Assembly: GCA_947179485.1 (NCBI GenBank) | Contig: OX359245.1 | Coordinates: 59,693,067 to 59,757,066 of the forward strand | DNA length: 64,000 nt | From: Allacma fusca | Lineage: Eukaryota > Arthropoda > Collembola > Symphypleona > Sminthuridae | Direction: 5' to 3' | Part shown: positions 8,021 through 19,899 of the stretch, piece by piece | How the letters are laid out: every line of letters begins with the position of its first letter | Numbering within the stretch: the first letter of the stretch is position 1 | Made by a program: the position numbers and the translations under genes | The notes under the pieces: generated by a model | Database searches by the model: none | What the model saw: only the letters and a program-made list of their open reading frames with translations | What the model was told of the DNA's origin: nothing

Positions 8021-9933
8021 ATTCCCACCAACTCCCACAAATGACAAATTCCAGTAATACTCAACAATGTCAGCAGCATGACAAATATAATGCTGGTTTG
8101 AGTTATTGATAACGGTTCTGAAGTACCATGTGAACGCATCAACCGTTGCGAAGCTTCATCTTTAAAATAATTTTCCAGCAGTGTCACTCCTAAAATATCA
8201 CCTATCATATTATAGGTTAGCTCATCAAATAATTCTATGACTCCTGTGGCAAGAAACTGATGTGCAATAGAATACAAAATAGCTGCATTTGGGTGATAAA
8301 ATCTCCAAAATATAGGTCCCATAGTGTATGGCTTTAGGCCCCGGAAGCAGTAAAGGCGGGGTTTTATTAAATTTAAATGAGTGGCCACAGACTTCACGAC
8401 TGCGTTGATTTCCACGCCGCAAATTTTTTCTGTTCCCATGAGGAAGTCGTAATACCACTTTTCTGATGTAGTATGAAGGATTTTCGTCCTGTTCCGCAAT
8501 CCGCCGATGTAAGACACATTTCTGGTGAAGTGATCCTCACTCAAAAAAAACACATCTGAATACACTGAGGGTACAGCAGGCGTGTATTCGTTTTCAAATA
8601 ATCCCTTAAAATCATCTATTCTTTGGGGTTTTGATGGGGTGACCAGAAGACTCTCAATAGATGCTGAATATACATTACTCAATATAATTGCAGAATAATT
8701 CCACAGCGTTAGTAATAGGACCAATTTAGTTGACGTTCGAGGTTGAGATACAAGAGCAGCAAGTGCTGTAAACATTGGGTGTTTAATCGACGCTTCCGAC
8801 TTGATGACTAAAGCCATCAAACAAACGGATAAAACAAGACAGGTCCAGGTAGAAGTGTCAATTGGGCGAAAGAATGCTAGTGGGTTTATTTTCAAGCTCT
8901 GAGTATCATTTACAAAATAGAAGAAATTATACTCCAAATAACTTTCAAAAAAATTCATTGTATGTTTACTAATCGGGAACTGTGATCCATAGCCCCCGTG
9001 AATTCCTCCCATTTTTTCATCGCCTATAGCCCTTCGAAAAACCCCTGTAGCGTTTAGAAACTTGATCATTGAAACGTAAATAACAATAATCAGATCCTCG
9101 GTTTGTAGTTTGTCCCCGAGTTTCCTCAGATCCCGCAAAGTCCAACTCTGGATTCGTTGCTGCCAATTTACTTCTCCTAACCGATGACCATCTGGCAGAC
9201 CAAGCATCAACTTATGACGATTATAGTTGTAACTCCATTGGGATGATCGCTTATATTTTGTATCGAATTCAAATCTCAAATTTGTGATCTCTGTTCCAGG
9301 TAACAAATCATCAGTTGATGTTCGCTTGAGACAAAAATTCTGTGTACGTGTACAATACACATAAAGGACGAAGATGTTTTCGATCTGTGTTGAAGCTGGG
9401 TCCCATTCCACAAACAACATGTTTTCAGGAAATGCAACAATTTTATTTGTCAATTTCAGAGGAATTTCTCTTTTAAATATGTCGAGTTGCGTCACCTTAA
9501 AGTTCGTGTCTTTGGGGTACAGTAAAATAACGTAGTCTCGTTCCGGCTTTGAGGCAATGGAAATTTCTACTGCATTCTCCCACCAGTTTATAGTTTTGCC
9601 TTTTTTACCAGTTTGTCGGAGCATCTTCACAAGCAAATACAATTTGCAGTTACATTTGCCCAATATTGTGTCCTTCGTTGTTGATCGGATTTTCCCATCT
9701 GTAGTAAGTACGACTGGATGAAGCATCCTGTGGGTTAGCTTTAAAACCGACTGTACTTGGTTTTGTTCGTTTCCGTTTTTCGTAGCTTTAGGCAAAATCA
9801 AAATAGTTTTGCAAATGTTTAGTGGAATGAAAATATGGGAAAGAAATATTGCTTGAGGCTTAGAAGATGCAATATTAAAAATAGAACAAATTATGATCAG
9901 TGATGTAATACCCATACCAAAAATGCGTTCCAT
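7942..9933 (-). CDS. Divergent ionotropic receptor (IR), intronless
   Basis: I start it at the ATG at 9,933, giving 663 residues that open with a hydrophobic signal-peptide-like segment (MGITSLIIICSIF); the frame remains open further upstream but without an ATG. The layout is that of a variant ionotropic glutamate receptor: N-terminal region, S1 lobe (about 290-345), first membrane segment (about 361-378, after PLAFFRPIDTSTW, the usual PF...W block), pore region, second segment (about 403-425) ending in NVYSASIESLL, which matches the SYTANL-type gate, S2 lobe, and last segment (about 611-634). Ligand-binding Arg/Thr/Asp residues are not evident, as in most divergent IRs. Such receptors act in chemosensory neurons as subunits with co-receptors. 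The C-terminus is a basic minisatellite-encoded repeat, with the stop inside a repeat copy. Confidence 0.85.
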   Translation of the reverse strand: MERIFGMGITSLIIICSIFNIASSKPQAIFLSHIFIPLNICKTILILPKATKNGNEQNQVQSVLKLTHRMLHPVVLTTDGKIRSTTKDTILGKCNCKLYLLVKMLRQTGKKGKTINWWENAVEISIASKPERDYVILLYPKDTNFKVTQLDIFKREIPLKLTNKIVAFPENMLFVEWDPASTQIENIFVLYVYCTRTQNFCLKRTSTDDLLPGTEITNLRFEFDTKYKRSSQWSYNYNRHKLMLGLPDGHRLGEVNWQQRIQSWTLRDLRKLGDKLQTEDLIIVIYVSMIKFLNATGVFRRAIGDEKMGGIHGGYGSQFPISKHTMNFFESYLEYNFFYFVNDTQSLKINPLAFFRPIDTSTWTCLVLSVCLMALVIKSEASIKHPMFTALAALVSQPRTSTKLVLLLTLWNYSAIILSNVYSASIESLLVTPSKPQRIDDFKGLFENEYTPAVPSVYSDVFFLSEDHFTRNVSYIGGLRNRTKILHTTSEKWYYDFLMGTEKICGVEINAVVKSVATHLNLIKPRLYCFRGLKPYTMGPIFWRFYHPNAAILYSIAHQFLATGVIELFDELTYNMIGDILGVTLLENYFKDEASQRLMRSHGTSEPLSITQTSIIFVMLLTLLSITGICHLWELVGMKCLSRMFRRRFLSRMFRRRFLSRMF

Positions 9934-11283
9934 CTTATTCGGTATAACAGGACACAATATTTTTATAGCTCCCGAGATTATTCTGGAGAAGCAGTAATAA
10001 ATTCTACTCTTTATTTTTTTCGCAACAATTTCAGAACATAATACCTGCCTCGTCAAGTTGTGTCTATGGTATGTTGTCCTTGATAAGATTAATCCAAATA
10101 AATGAATCCAATACTAAAATATAATCCACACTAAAAGCTTTTCAGGTAGATCAATTTTTTCTTGAACCGAAATAGTAATTGATGACATGCATGATCACCT
10201 TAAGCTGGTATGCTAGTTTGGCTCATAATTTAAGTAAACATTGGGCATAGACAATTCTAAATATTGCATGTTCATGTCGAAATTTGTTAAATGTTTTATA
10301 AATACCGCCGGGAATTAAATGACGGTTTTCCAGAAATCAGACAGCGTTTCGTTTACTGCGGCCGTGGTAATCATAAATGTGTATTGGGAATTTTTAATGC
10401 ACTGGCTTCGTTTAAACAGGTGTTCCCATTATATTGGCATCATTAAATCATGTCCAGGATGGGAGTATAATATTGTGGCATCTCTATATACTCATGTGCC
10501 CCCTATCAATATGTAGAGAAAAACATTTTCTTTACAAATCAAAATTGTTTCACGTCTAGAAAACCCCAGCATCCCACTATAAGTATATGTGATAGAAAAC
10601 ACCGATTTCTAAGTATTATGCAATAATTTTGCAGGTGAACTCGGAACAACAATTAGTTCATACTTATAGACATAATTAACTGAAATATGATTTACTAGAT
10701 GTTAATGGGACGACTCAAAAAAGTGTACAGTCAGTAAATTATTTAGAGTTTTTTAATTCTAATTAAACAAAGCAAATTTTTGGGGAAATATTTTCTACAA
10801 TTATTTAGACATTATTCCGAATTCTGGTTTAAATATCTAAAATTTAACTTTAAGTATTACTACGGGCGACTTTCTTGATGTACTGACTGGATATGTTAAT
10901 AATGTTTGAATTGAAGTCAATTATGTAATAATACAACTCTAATAATAGAATACTGCAATGAACATTTAAATTCTGTAACATATGGGGATGACATTTTTCA
11001 CTTTTATAACCATTTGTTTTTTTCGCATTCCGTTTAACAGCATTAAGTAAGACAAATATTTTAAAATAAATAATAATTATTGATATCATTATTCATCATC
11101 ATATTATTACTTTAAAAATAATTGTGCTTTGGAGTAAATTTTGCAAAGCGTAGAGAGACGCATATACAGTCAAATTTCAATTGAGACCATAGGAATTTCT
11201 TAGAATGCTGTGAACCCTAAGTCCCCTAAGAACCCTAAGTCACAAATTATGATTTAAACTAAAAACTACTAACATATAAAATA
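9934..11283. other. IR 5' flank and AT-rich intergenic DNA
   Basis: It holds the presumed promoter region of the IR. A 10,141-10,260 segment is recognisably repeated at 17,975-18,100. No other feature is supportable; AACCCTAAGTC-like words repeat near 11,210-11,235. Confidence 0.5.
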
Positions 11284-11455
11284 TGTGATAAGAGAGGTGA
11301 AGTTAAAAGACGTCCGTTTATGTTTAGTGCCAAGCGAGGAGTCCCATCTCCTTTATTTAAACTAATAATTATCCGCTTGCACACTTTGCGTCTGCGCACT
11401 AAACTTACTCCGAAATTACACATAAAGTAGATTATACATATTTACTAATCCTACA
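11284..11455 (-). repeat. Putative 3' LTR of the third gypsy element
   Basis: On the minus strand the purine tract GTGGGGGA is followed by TACTGTAGGATTAG. TGTAGG at 11,455 is taken as the LTR start and ...TATCACA at 11,284 as its end. An AATAAA signal lies inside. No second LTR exists for comparison, so the boundaries are tentative. Confidence 0.45.
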
Positions 11456-11465
11456 GTATCCCCCA

Positions 11466-12189
11466 CAAAAAAAATCAATCGTCCCTGATTGATGTAAGGA
11501 GACGTTTTAACTTCATCATCAAAAACAAATCATACTAACATGGAGTATTGGGACATAAATCAGAAAAACAAATCACAATATAATTCATATGTAATTACAT
11601 TCATCAATCTATCATGCACACATTAGCAATCTACGTACAATTCCTTCATATAATTCCTATTTTTAAACAAACACAAAAATTCATGTATCGGCACTAATGT
11701 TAACTGCATCTTCTCTTCTCCATCAATGTTGGCAAGGGACCCCTGCTGTCTTGGCCTGCTTCCCCTCTATGGCTGCGTTCTGGGAAATAATGAATCGAAC
11801 AATGTATTACATTTTATTGGTATCCCCGGGATCGGTTTACTTTATGATCAAATGCGATTATTGACGGTAAAAATATTCAAAAATGACTTGATAAAATAAC
11901 CCTTATAGTTAACTGATGATGACAGTCTGTTAGATGTCGAAAGCTTGCAATTAATTTAGCTTGTTTAATAAAGTGAACCACGTAAACCAAAGATATGGAT
12001 TCTATTAACCCTTATAGGATTAATTCTATTGGAGCCGAACCACTCACTAACAATATTAATGTTGCGCTTAGTGACTAATCATTTTTATTTTTAACTATAC
12101 TTCACTTTAACCATTACCACACTTATACTTATCCTACGTTACATAAGATTCCTTAAAATAATTGAATTCCCAGGATACTAACTATTACT
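11466..12189. other. Non-coding tail region of the third gypsy element
   Basis: AT-rich, without frames. Near 11,920-11,975 the order CTGATGATGACA..., GTCGAAAGCTTGC and AATAAA resembles the conserved 3' tail seen on several arthropod retroelements. I do not assign it to a family. Confidence 0.35.
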
Positions 12190-12990
12190 GGTGTTGCTTC
12201 ATATGTTCCGTAAGCTCCTCCAAAGTTGTTAATGGTACCGAGCATCTTCCGCAAATGGCCTTGCCCTTCTTGTAAATACTTAAAGGCTTCTCCAGCGGAC
12301 GTCTAGTTTCCGTAACTTCTGTCTTCGGAACATCTTCTCGCCTTTTGCCTCTCCTCATTCGGTCAATACCTCCGGGTCCGAGATTCCAATCGGCCTACCA
12401 ATGGAAAGCTTTGGCAGCATAAAACTTGAGATTGTTGAGATTCTTCTCTGCCTCCTCCTTCTGCCTGGATAAATATGCCGACCTTCTTGGACAAGGCTCC
12501 TGAGAATTAATGCACTCCGAACCCTATCCGCAGGTGATACACAACTTCTCCGGAAAAGTATCTTCCCTCAGAGTCAGCACTCTATAAATGGCTCTAAAGC
12601 GTGACCAGTTGTCCAGTGAGTGTCCCCTCGGATCCTCCAAGTCCACGATTAGCCTAAAACGATTATAGTTGCGACGTAGTGCAGGTTTCCTTCGCAGATC
12701 TGCCAATTGTAGACCCAGTTTGTGATGGGAGTTTTTCGGAACAGTCTGAACTGGTGTGTGACGGTTGAACTACAGCAATAAAAGTTTGCTGCAAGTTCGG
12801 CTACTCTCTGGAGCTCCTGCAGGGTCGGGTCCTTCAGCAACCTATTCTCTATTTCCTCATGTAGGTATGTATTGGCCATGTGTCGGTCCAAGATCCCCTC
12901 CGTCGTTGTAGGATATCTTCTTGGTCCTGGTTGAAGATCCGTGGAACTCTGTCCTACCAGTTGTGTCGTAGGGAGGGTTAAATTTAGTTG
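12190..12990 (-). pseudogene. ORF relict ending in a C2H2 zinc finger
   Basis: The minus strand can be read as a nearly continuous protein with one frameshift near 12,650-12,700 and two in-frame stops. It includes HEEIENRLLKDPTLQELQRV, then a basic middle (LRRKPALRRNYNRFRLIVDL), and ends CGRCSVPLTTLEELTEHMKQH. This last piece fits C-x2-C-x12-H-x3-H exactly. C2H2 fingers bind nucleic acid or protein; here it would serve a retroelement protein. The family is not recognised. Confidence 0.5.
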
Positions 12991-13498
12991 GAGTCGACAT
13001 TACTGCTACAACCCCAAAAAAGAATAATAATTTAAGAATAAAGAAAAACCGGTGGTAACTTATCCCTACTTTACTACACCGACTTAACCAATCTTATCCG
13101 CAAAACACAGTTAAAACACAGAATTTTAATACTTTACCTGTGTACTGCGAGACACTTTTTTGAGATTGAGGAAAAGAGCCAAGGAGTTACTTAAGACTTG
13201 GAAGGGAATCAACTCACAGGGTATAACTTTTTCGAAAGTAATGCGAAGAGAAACTTGGAAGTTGTTAGGACTAAAGTTAGGACACGACTGAAGGAAAAAT
13301 TAAAGGAATAAATTCTTTTTATACGAAATGTTCTTAACAAGGTACTTACTCTACAAAGTTATTACAATTCGTGATTACCATAATAACGACGCTTTTTGTT
13401 TCTGGAATTTGGTTGAACGGAGTTATTTCTTGTAATTCTGGGTTCAATGTAAAGAAAACAACCATAAAATACCCTATCTTAGGATTTTGTTTGGTGGG
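12991..13498. other. Degenerate retroelement interior
   Basis: Short minus-strand open stretches broken by many stops; nothing further can be identified. Confidence 0.4.
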
Positions 13499-13735
13499 CT
13501 ATATTCGGGTAAGGTTTAAGTACTCCTGACAGGATTGCTTTAAATATTCCAAGCTCTCCACCCATCGACTCTCAACGCAATAAGAGTGGCCCCGGATCGT
13601 TGAACCGAAGTCTATATCCACAACGAGTAGCGTGAAGAAAAATAGCCATCCCAAAAGAGAATCACTATAAAAAAAAGGACAAAAATAAAATAAACCAAAA
13701 ATTAGCTTATTCAAACATACAATCATTAAATTCAC
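13499..13735 (-). pseudogene. Hydrophobic ORF fragment, possibly env-like
   Basis: The minus-strand frame starts with a strongly hydrophobic stretch (LIFGLFYFCPFFY... LGWLFFFTLLVV), then DIDFGSTIRGHSYCVE and an Asn-glycosylation-like NLT near its end. A signal or membrane segment followed by a Cys-bearing ectodomain 3' of integrase would fit an env-type ORF, but the fragment is only 78 codons and no fusion peptide or furin site is visible. Weak call. Confidence 0.3.
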
Positions 13736-14660
13736 TTGGTGTATCTTCCCTTAGTTTTTAGTGTTGGTTTAATTGTGTGTACCTAGATGTTCATGTAAAT
13801 GAATGAAATTTCTATCAGGTATAAACGGAAAACTTAAAAATGTGTAATATTGTTACATTAAAGTAATTTTAGCTCTCTTCACTAATTACACAAAATTTAA
13901 CTATACGAGATTATTTCGGGCTAAAAATGGTAATGTACTGTATTTTCCTATATCTAACTCACTGCTATCTTTACTCCCGGGCAGAGTTGTATCTACTTTG
14001 TGTAAATGTATGAGTGGTTAGGCTTACCAAAGGGAAATATATAAAATTAATACTCAAAAATAATGAGACTACATGTACTCATCGCTTTTGATCACGCGAA
14101 ACCTTTACCCGCGGATCCTAAGATCTGTAAAACACTGTCTGAGTCCTAAGCCTCCGTCCCTTTCTTGGCTCGACAACTTTAGCTACAGGACTGTAAGCCC
14201 TGCTTGCGACGAATATTGCTATAGGCCGGCCCATTATTTGGTGACCTTCCAACTGCGGAAATATTTGCGGATTTCTGAGGGTTCTTTTAGATGATTTTTC
14301 GGATGTCTGTCCTTGACTATGCCGGATTGTCTCTAATGAGTTAATTTCTGTCAGCTCCTTCCTCGAGCTTTCTTCTGGGCGGGCATTTGATTACTTCCTG
14401 GAAACGGTGCTGCCACTCCGTCCCGACTTCTCCCGGTCACATTCGGTAATATTTCTAGACCCCATGGATTTGACTGGGAGATCAGCTGCTATCGGCCCTA
14501 ATTGCCAATTAATTAAAGACAACGAACCATTAGTTACACTATTCTCTTTTAAACACTTTCTCGCGTCCGTCCCTTGAACCTCTTTCGGTATATAGCTACT
14601 CGCATTCCCCTTCTCTGATGTCTGAGTTTTGCTATATACAGCTTCCTGATTTTCCTGGGA
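13736..14660. other. Degenerate retroelement interior
   Basis: No credible frame. The right part (14,300-14,600) has the base composition of the ORF relict beside it. Confidence 0.4.
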
Positions 14661-16591
14661 TTAATTTAAATGATTTTGCACCGTTTCGGCAAATGATAGT
14701 TTTTTCGGACTTATCGTGGAATCCTGGATGTTCCTCGGACTTCTTCCACCAGAACGATTGCTGTTATAATAAACAATGCTTCCACCCACAATTTGTCTTT
14801 TGGAAGAGTTTCTGGGAGGCGCGTTTTCCTTATTTGATAAATCTCTGCTGACTTCCCTCTGCTTCTTGGCTAGACTAACCGAAGCCTTGGAAGATGCCAG
14901 CCTAGCTGTGGGTTCTGGTAGTGCTTCCGACTCCCCAAGTTGGGCTCGATCGAATCGATATGGTGAGTAATCCATTTTTCTTTCAAATGGATCTTCGTAA
15001 TCTTCCCCGTAAGCGGTTCTAAAAATACGAGCCTTTCCAAGTGACCCCATTCCTACTGGCGTAGAAGTTGCCCTGGGTTGAGTTGGGGATACTAAAGATG
15101 AATTTGCGGCATTCTTGGAAGTCCGCTCTGCATTGATTTGTGCTCCCAACACTCCGATAATTTGAGAAGTACCCAAAATCTCTTCTGAGCTGTATCTGGC
15201 ATAGAAAAGACTTACTAGGATCACGGTAGGTTGTAAATGCGGATGAGTTCCGCTGGTTCCCGAGGGAAAAATACGCACTACCCGTACCATCCTGTCCTGT
15301 CGGTGACGTATTCAAGGATCTATTTCTGGCGACATTGGCATCTTGTAAAATTACGGGATCAGAATTTCCCTTTGAACCAAAAGGCGACTTTGATCTTTCC
15401 TGAGGGACTTTTCCTCTCTCGGATTGATCATAACCTTCAGTTGTGCATGCGCCCGAGTTTCCTACAACAGAATCCGTGAACTGTAGTAGCTCTTCAGGAA
15501 CCTGTAAAACGGGGATATTCATGCAATGTAATCTCGGCTTTGCCTGGTTCAACTTCAAGTAGAACAAAACTAATACTCCTTTTATCAACGTAATACTCTG
15601 AGAGTTGGGAGTGATCATCGGGTAATAATTTATATGGTGGTGCAGGAATATGAAAATACTTCCCGTTCCTTCGTATATCCGACCTTGTTCCGGGTTGAGG
15701 AACCTTATTCGGAGAAAGTGAGAAATTATCCACCTTTGGGACAAATTCTAATCCAATTAAATTTTCGTCTTGACCTCGGGGTTGGTCGGTTTTATTTTCG
15801 GGCAATGAATTGAATTCGTGCGGGGGTGGCACGTTAAGTTCCATTGATCGATTTGGTTCAGCCTCTTCCTCGAAGCTAATAAAATCTATCTCCTGGCTTC
15901 GACTTTCATCAGAGTTATTCCCAGGGTTGGGATTTTTAATTTCGTGCCGGGATGTCACAACTGATGACACACCGTATATGTTCAAGGGATTCTTTTTAAT
16001 GGTGTCGATTTTATTTGCAATCAATTTCTCCTGACCTCGGGGTTGGTCCAAAGATATTACTTTTTGCGGAGATGAAACCTTTCAAGCAGGTAAAAGGATT
16101 GGGAGAAGTTCACACCCAATATCCGAACGTGTACCCACGCTAGGAATCATTTCCGATTCGTTGATGAGTAGTGGCGGTTCTATTGAAGATAAAACTCTCT
16201 CAGTTGAATTTTCGCTAGAAACCGAAATGAAGTTTGAAAGGCCTTGATCGGTGACATTTGCACGATCTCCATCCAATCTTGGGTCAAATTTCATTGGAAT
16301 AGACAGCAATCCTGGAACATATTCATCCGGTTGTGCATCTGAAATCAGGTTATCGGCATGAGTCTTGAAATGAGCCTGTCTCGATTTCGATCGGGTTACG
16401 ACAGGTGATCTGCTTAAGTCTGTTCTCGTTGCTTTGACGGATTCAGCTTCCACTGGTCTTACATTTCCAGTTATCTGGGTTGTGTTAGACTTCTGAAAAT
16501 TTACTTGATCTATAATCGCCTCCCCTTGAGCTCTCTCATTGAGGTTTGGTACCTGAGTCCGTAGAACATCTCGTAATGGTATTTGACACAA
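14661..16591 (-). pseudogene. Large accessory ORF of the third gypsy element, frameshifted
   Basis: Three consecutive minus-strand segments read as one protein of about 640 residues: 16,591-15,494 (one TGA at 16,084-16,082), then a frameshift into a frame used to about 15,220, then another into 15,290-14,661. It is hydrophilic and apparently disordered, rich in Ser, Asn, Pro and Glu, with recurrent PRGQ and PGTRSDI phrases, and no recognisable domain. It starts right after the integrase tail. It could be a third ORF or a relocated gag-like protein. Confidence 0.45.
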
Positions 16592-16639
16592 AGAAGAGCG
16601 TCACCTAAATCGATCGATATGACAGCTGAACTTCTAGCT

Positions 16640-17900
16640 CTGGTTCTCCGTTGAGTTCGTTCAACCTCTTACAGTTCCTCGAAGGATGTGTGTTGGGCAA
16701 AGTCCGATAAACTTTTATGTCTAAAAATATCTTCAAACTGACCCCTCCACGACACCGGTGTTAAGAACCGTTTCAATTTATGGGAATGTACTCGGAGTAA
16801 TTTATGTCGGTACCGTTGTTTACCTCTATAGGCCACAGTAAATGAAGTGTCTCCGAGGGCTCCAATAATTTCGTACGGGCCAATCCAGTATAACTGAAGC
16901 CCTCTCCTTGTTCCATCTGAGACCCATACAAGATCTCCGATTTTGAACTCATTAGGTTTTCTGTTCTTATTAAAGGCTTTTGCTCTAGCCTTCTGAGCGC
17001 GGGAATTTATTGATTATTGGGCATTATTTTATGTTGGCTGGAAATACTCGGTCCAGTCTTGCTTCCTCTTGTTCTGCAGGAGTTCTTAATTGTCCAGACT
17101 GAATTGCTGGGGTTAGCAGATCCAGTTTATTCTTCGGGTCAACTGCATAAACCAGGCTACACGGGGTGTATTTGGTTATACTGTGAACGTGTTGATTATG
17201 GGACTTAAAAGCAGCCGTGAGCATTTCATCCCAATTATCTCTAAATTTCGATACGTATTTCCGAAGGTATTTCATGATCTCACCGTTGTTCCTTTCGACG
17301 TTCCCATTGGACTCCGGGTGACCTGGGGCGGTACGGATGTGTCTTACGCCGTTCTTAGCCAAGAAGTCTCTAAACTCAGCTTCCGTAAAATGAGGTCCAT
17401 TGTCCGATACCACATATGGAACGACTCCAATTTGATCAAATATAAGCCTTTTTAAAATCCGGCACGAATCCCTGGCCGTGTTAGTAGGAGTAGCCGCTGC
17501 CAAAGCTAATCGGCTGGTATGATCGATTGCTACGAATGTGTAAAAATTTCCGGATCTTGATTTCTCGGTCATAGTCAATGGCAATCCTAGAAAATACTTC
17601 CTCGGGCGTGGGCACTATTTTCATAAGTCCATGTGGTTTAGTGGTCCTTGGATTGGCAGCTTGACAAATAAGGCAGCCATTGACATACTAAAGGAAATCT
17701 TCCTTCATGTTGTTCCAAAAGTATCTTTTCATAAGCTTCGGATACACCTTGAAGGCTCAAACGTGTCCTCCGTCCAGGGCATCATCGAGTGCCATCTTGA
17801 GGACTGGAACCCTGAGTGTAGGTGGTACAATGAGTCGATAAGTCTCACTGGTGGTGAGGTCGACCTTGTAGGTCGACAATTTGCAGTTACAGTTGTCTAA
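16640..17900 (-). pseudogene. Ty3/gypsy integrase relict
   Basis: Parts in order on the minus strand: a zinc-binding N-terminal piece (GCLICQAANPRTTKPHG, CxxC half, near 17,690), the catalytic core with AIDHTSRLALAA, VVSDNGPHF and HPESNGNVERNN supplying the D, D and E residues (17,584-17,200), and a C-terminal beta-barrel piece (GDLVWVSDGTRRGLQLYWIG, near 16,930). At least two stops and a frameshift interrupt it. Upstream of 17,900 there is no RNase H or RT. Confidence 0.85.
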
Positions 17901-17929
17901 TTTTGTTGTGTATGTATTTTATAACCTTC

Positions 17930-18110
17930 AGGTCAGTACACAAAAGTAAAACATTTCAACAAATTAACTTTGCGTTTTAGGCAGATCGATGATTTTCTGT
18001 TCTGAAAAGATAAATGACGATGTATATGCACGATTGCCTTGAGCTGATGTACAGTTTGATCCTGTCGGGAATTCGAAGTTAAACGTGGGCATGAGCTAAT
18101 AGCGTTAATA
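17930..18110. repeat. Diverged copy of the IR 5' flank
   Basis: This stretch aligns with 10,085-10,260 in the same orientation: (G/T)AGATC(A/G)AT..., AATTGA(T/C)GA, GCA(T/C)GAT, CCTT(A/G)AGCTG, AGTTTG and AA(A)C(A/G)TGGGCAT recur in order. It implies that an IR paralogue once lay to its left, where the truncated gypsy integrase now ends. Confidence 0.5.
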
Positions 18111-19358
18111 TTACATGACTTTCAACATTTAGATTCCAATGTGATGGCACCTTAAGGTGCTGTGGCTCAAGAGCAGAAAAGCAAATATGCGTGATGTTTG
18201 TTTCTACATCTAAATTTTTGGTGTCTATATAGTTCATACGCCCATGGGAATTGTGTGAAACTTTTGAAGAGATTGGGCAGTTTTGATATCCTTCGACGGG
18301 ACGACTGGAAACTGGAAATGTGAATAATTACGAACTGTCCCTTGGTGACACTTTATTTGAGTGGGGACAACGCAGGACCTTCCAAATACATAATTTGCTT
18401 CTTGATGCTTGATGAAACACTATGTAACATTTGTTTGTAGTCTAGAACTGTAAATATTTTATTTAGGTCGGGTGCTAAACCCCGGATATCTTATCGGAAA
18501 TTGCAGGAAGGTCGTCAAATAGTGTAAACTGGGAGAATACAAAACAATTTTGCAAAATTTAGAGCGGAGTTATCATCGATTAAATATGCAGGCAAGTCGT
18601 TCCACGAGCTTTTGTACAATAAACTGTGAATACCTTGTGGATTTTCTTAAAGTGTTTTTATAATCGACAATAAACTTTAGACGATGTTAAGTTAATTATT
18701 TTCCACTGCTAAATTAAATTCCTTAACTTAAATAAGTAGGTTATTGAGATTAGATACGATAAACGTAAGTAGTTGCATTTCGGTTTGACTTTACTTTACA
18801 AATGATTATATTTCGATAAAAACTGACCACAACCCATTGAAACTGAGAAAATCCCTGGAACATACAAAAAATATAGTTTATAAGAAAGGTTACAGAATGT
18901 ATGAAATGGCATTCAAATATTGTCGTTTCAAGGGATGATTTATTATTGAATTTGTATTACAACTTTTCAAAACAAATATTCACCAGCTTTATCCCAAATG
19001 TATGGTGCCTGAGACCGAGGGAGGTTACATAATACTCAAACGCAGCTCAGTGAGAGCTTTTTAAGCCTGCATGTAGTATCATTGTCCAAAATCTCATCGA
19101 TTCCTAAAATTTCTTAAATATACGCTATTACGATAATAAAGTTGCCCGGAGATCATAAAATTATCTTAGTGGCTGAGAGTATACGGATACATTTTCCTTC
19201 TAGTCGAAATTACACTTAGTCCATTTTGCCTCTTCAGCGACGATATGCAGTTTTTGTTGAAAACATCAAAGAAAACAAAACAGTCTCTGTACGCAGCAAG
19301 TATTTGTACATGACCGTATAACACTCCTCATACCTAGGTTATATTAGCGCACAAAGCT
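18111..19358. other. AT-rich intergenic DNA
   Basis: No gene, TIR or tandem repeat that I can support. Confidence 0.5.
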
Positions 19359-19451
19359 AAGTACCCTAATATGGCAAGGATGGCTCGTGAATTAGTGGGT
19401 AATCTTGGCATTCCTATCGAGCGTGCTTTTTCGTTGGCTCCGACATTTTAA
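19359..19451 (+). pseudogene. hAT transposase C-terminal fragment
   Basis: The plus strand encodes KYPNMARMARELVGNLGIPI followed by ERAFSLAPTF and a stop. This is the hAT dimerisation block, whose usual form is yP.LA.lAr.lL.iP.ssa.sERvFS. The rest of the transposase is not found to the left. It belongs with the hAT terminus at 19,700-19,899. Confidence 0.75.
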
Positions 19452-19699
19452 CACTGAAATGTGTGGCTACTCAAGGAGATACAATATGGAAGTTACCACT
19501 TTTAATATCGTAGTTAAAGTTGGCATATAACAAGTTTATCAAAGCAACGGTGAAGGGATGGCAGGTTTCACCAAATTATAATGAAACTTTGAAATTATAT
19601 TGAAGAAAATGAAAACAACAAAGTGATTGCTGTATTGTTTTGCTTTTACAACAAAAATGATTTGTTTGGTGCTCATTTTTCGGGACTGCGTGATGTTGT

Positions 19700-19899
19700 A
19701 TTTTACGCAAATTTTGTATCTGGTTTCGGTTCGAGTTCGAGTCGGTTTCGGGTATAACATTTTATAACGGTCTTGGTTTCGGGTACAAAAATTTTTTCGG
19801 ACTCGAATGTCCCGACTTCGAGCCCAAAAGTGGAATTTACACCTGGTTTTTGTTTCGAGTCGAGTCGAGCGTAACTATTTGTTACCGATAGAAACACTA
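19700..19899. mobile_element. Right terminus of a hAT element
   Basis: A subterminal array of TCGAGT / CGGGT / GGTTTCGG words is followed by ...ACCGATAGAAACACTA. Read inwards the end is TAGTGTTTCTATCGGT, fitting the hAT YARNG end rule. No left terminus was found, so this is a truncated copy. Confidence 0.55.

Larger units (their letters stand above)
11284..17905 (-). mobile_element. Decayed, 5'-truncated third Ty3/gypsy element
   Basis: From right to left it reads integrase (17,900-16,640), a long frameshifted ORF (16,591-14,661), a short hydrophobic ORF (13,735-13,499), an ORF relict ending in a zinc finger (12,990-12,190), a polypurine tract and a putative LTR. RT, RNase H, protease and the 5' LTR are absent, so the right edge near 17,900 is a truncation. 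Nearly 5 kb of ORF relicts downstream of integrase is far more than a plain gag-pol element needs and may mean an env or accessory region, or a second inserted element. Confidence 0.65.

Noticed and set aside
7782-8057. A 91-codon plus-strand frame with repeated TFCLNIFFE-like units
   Set aside because: It is the complement of the 27-bp repeat that encodes the IR tail on the minus strand; the IR frame is supported by a whole receptor, this one by nothing else.
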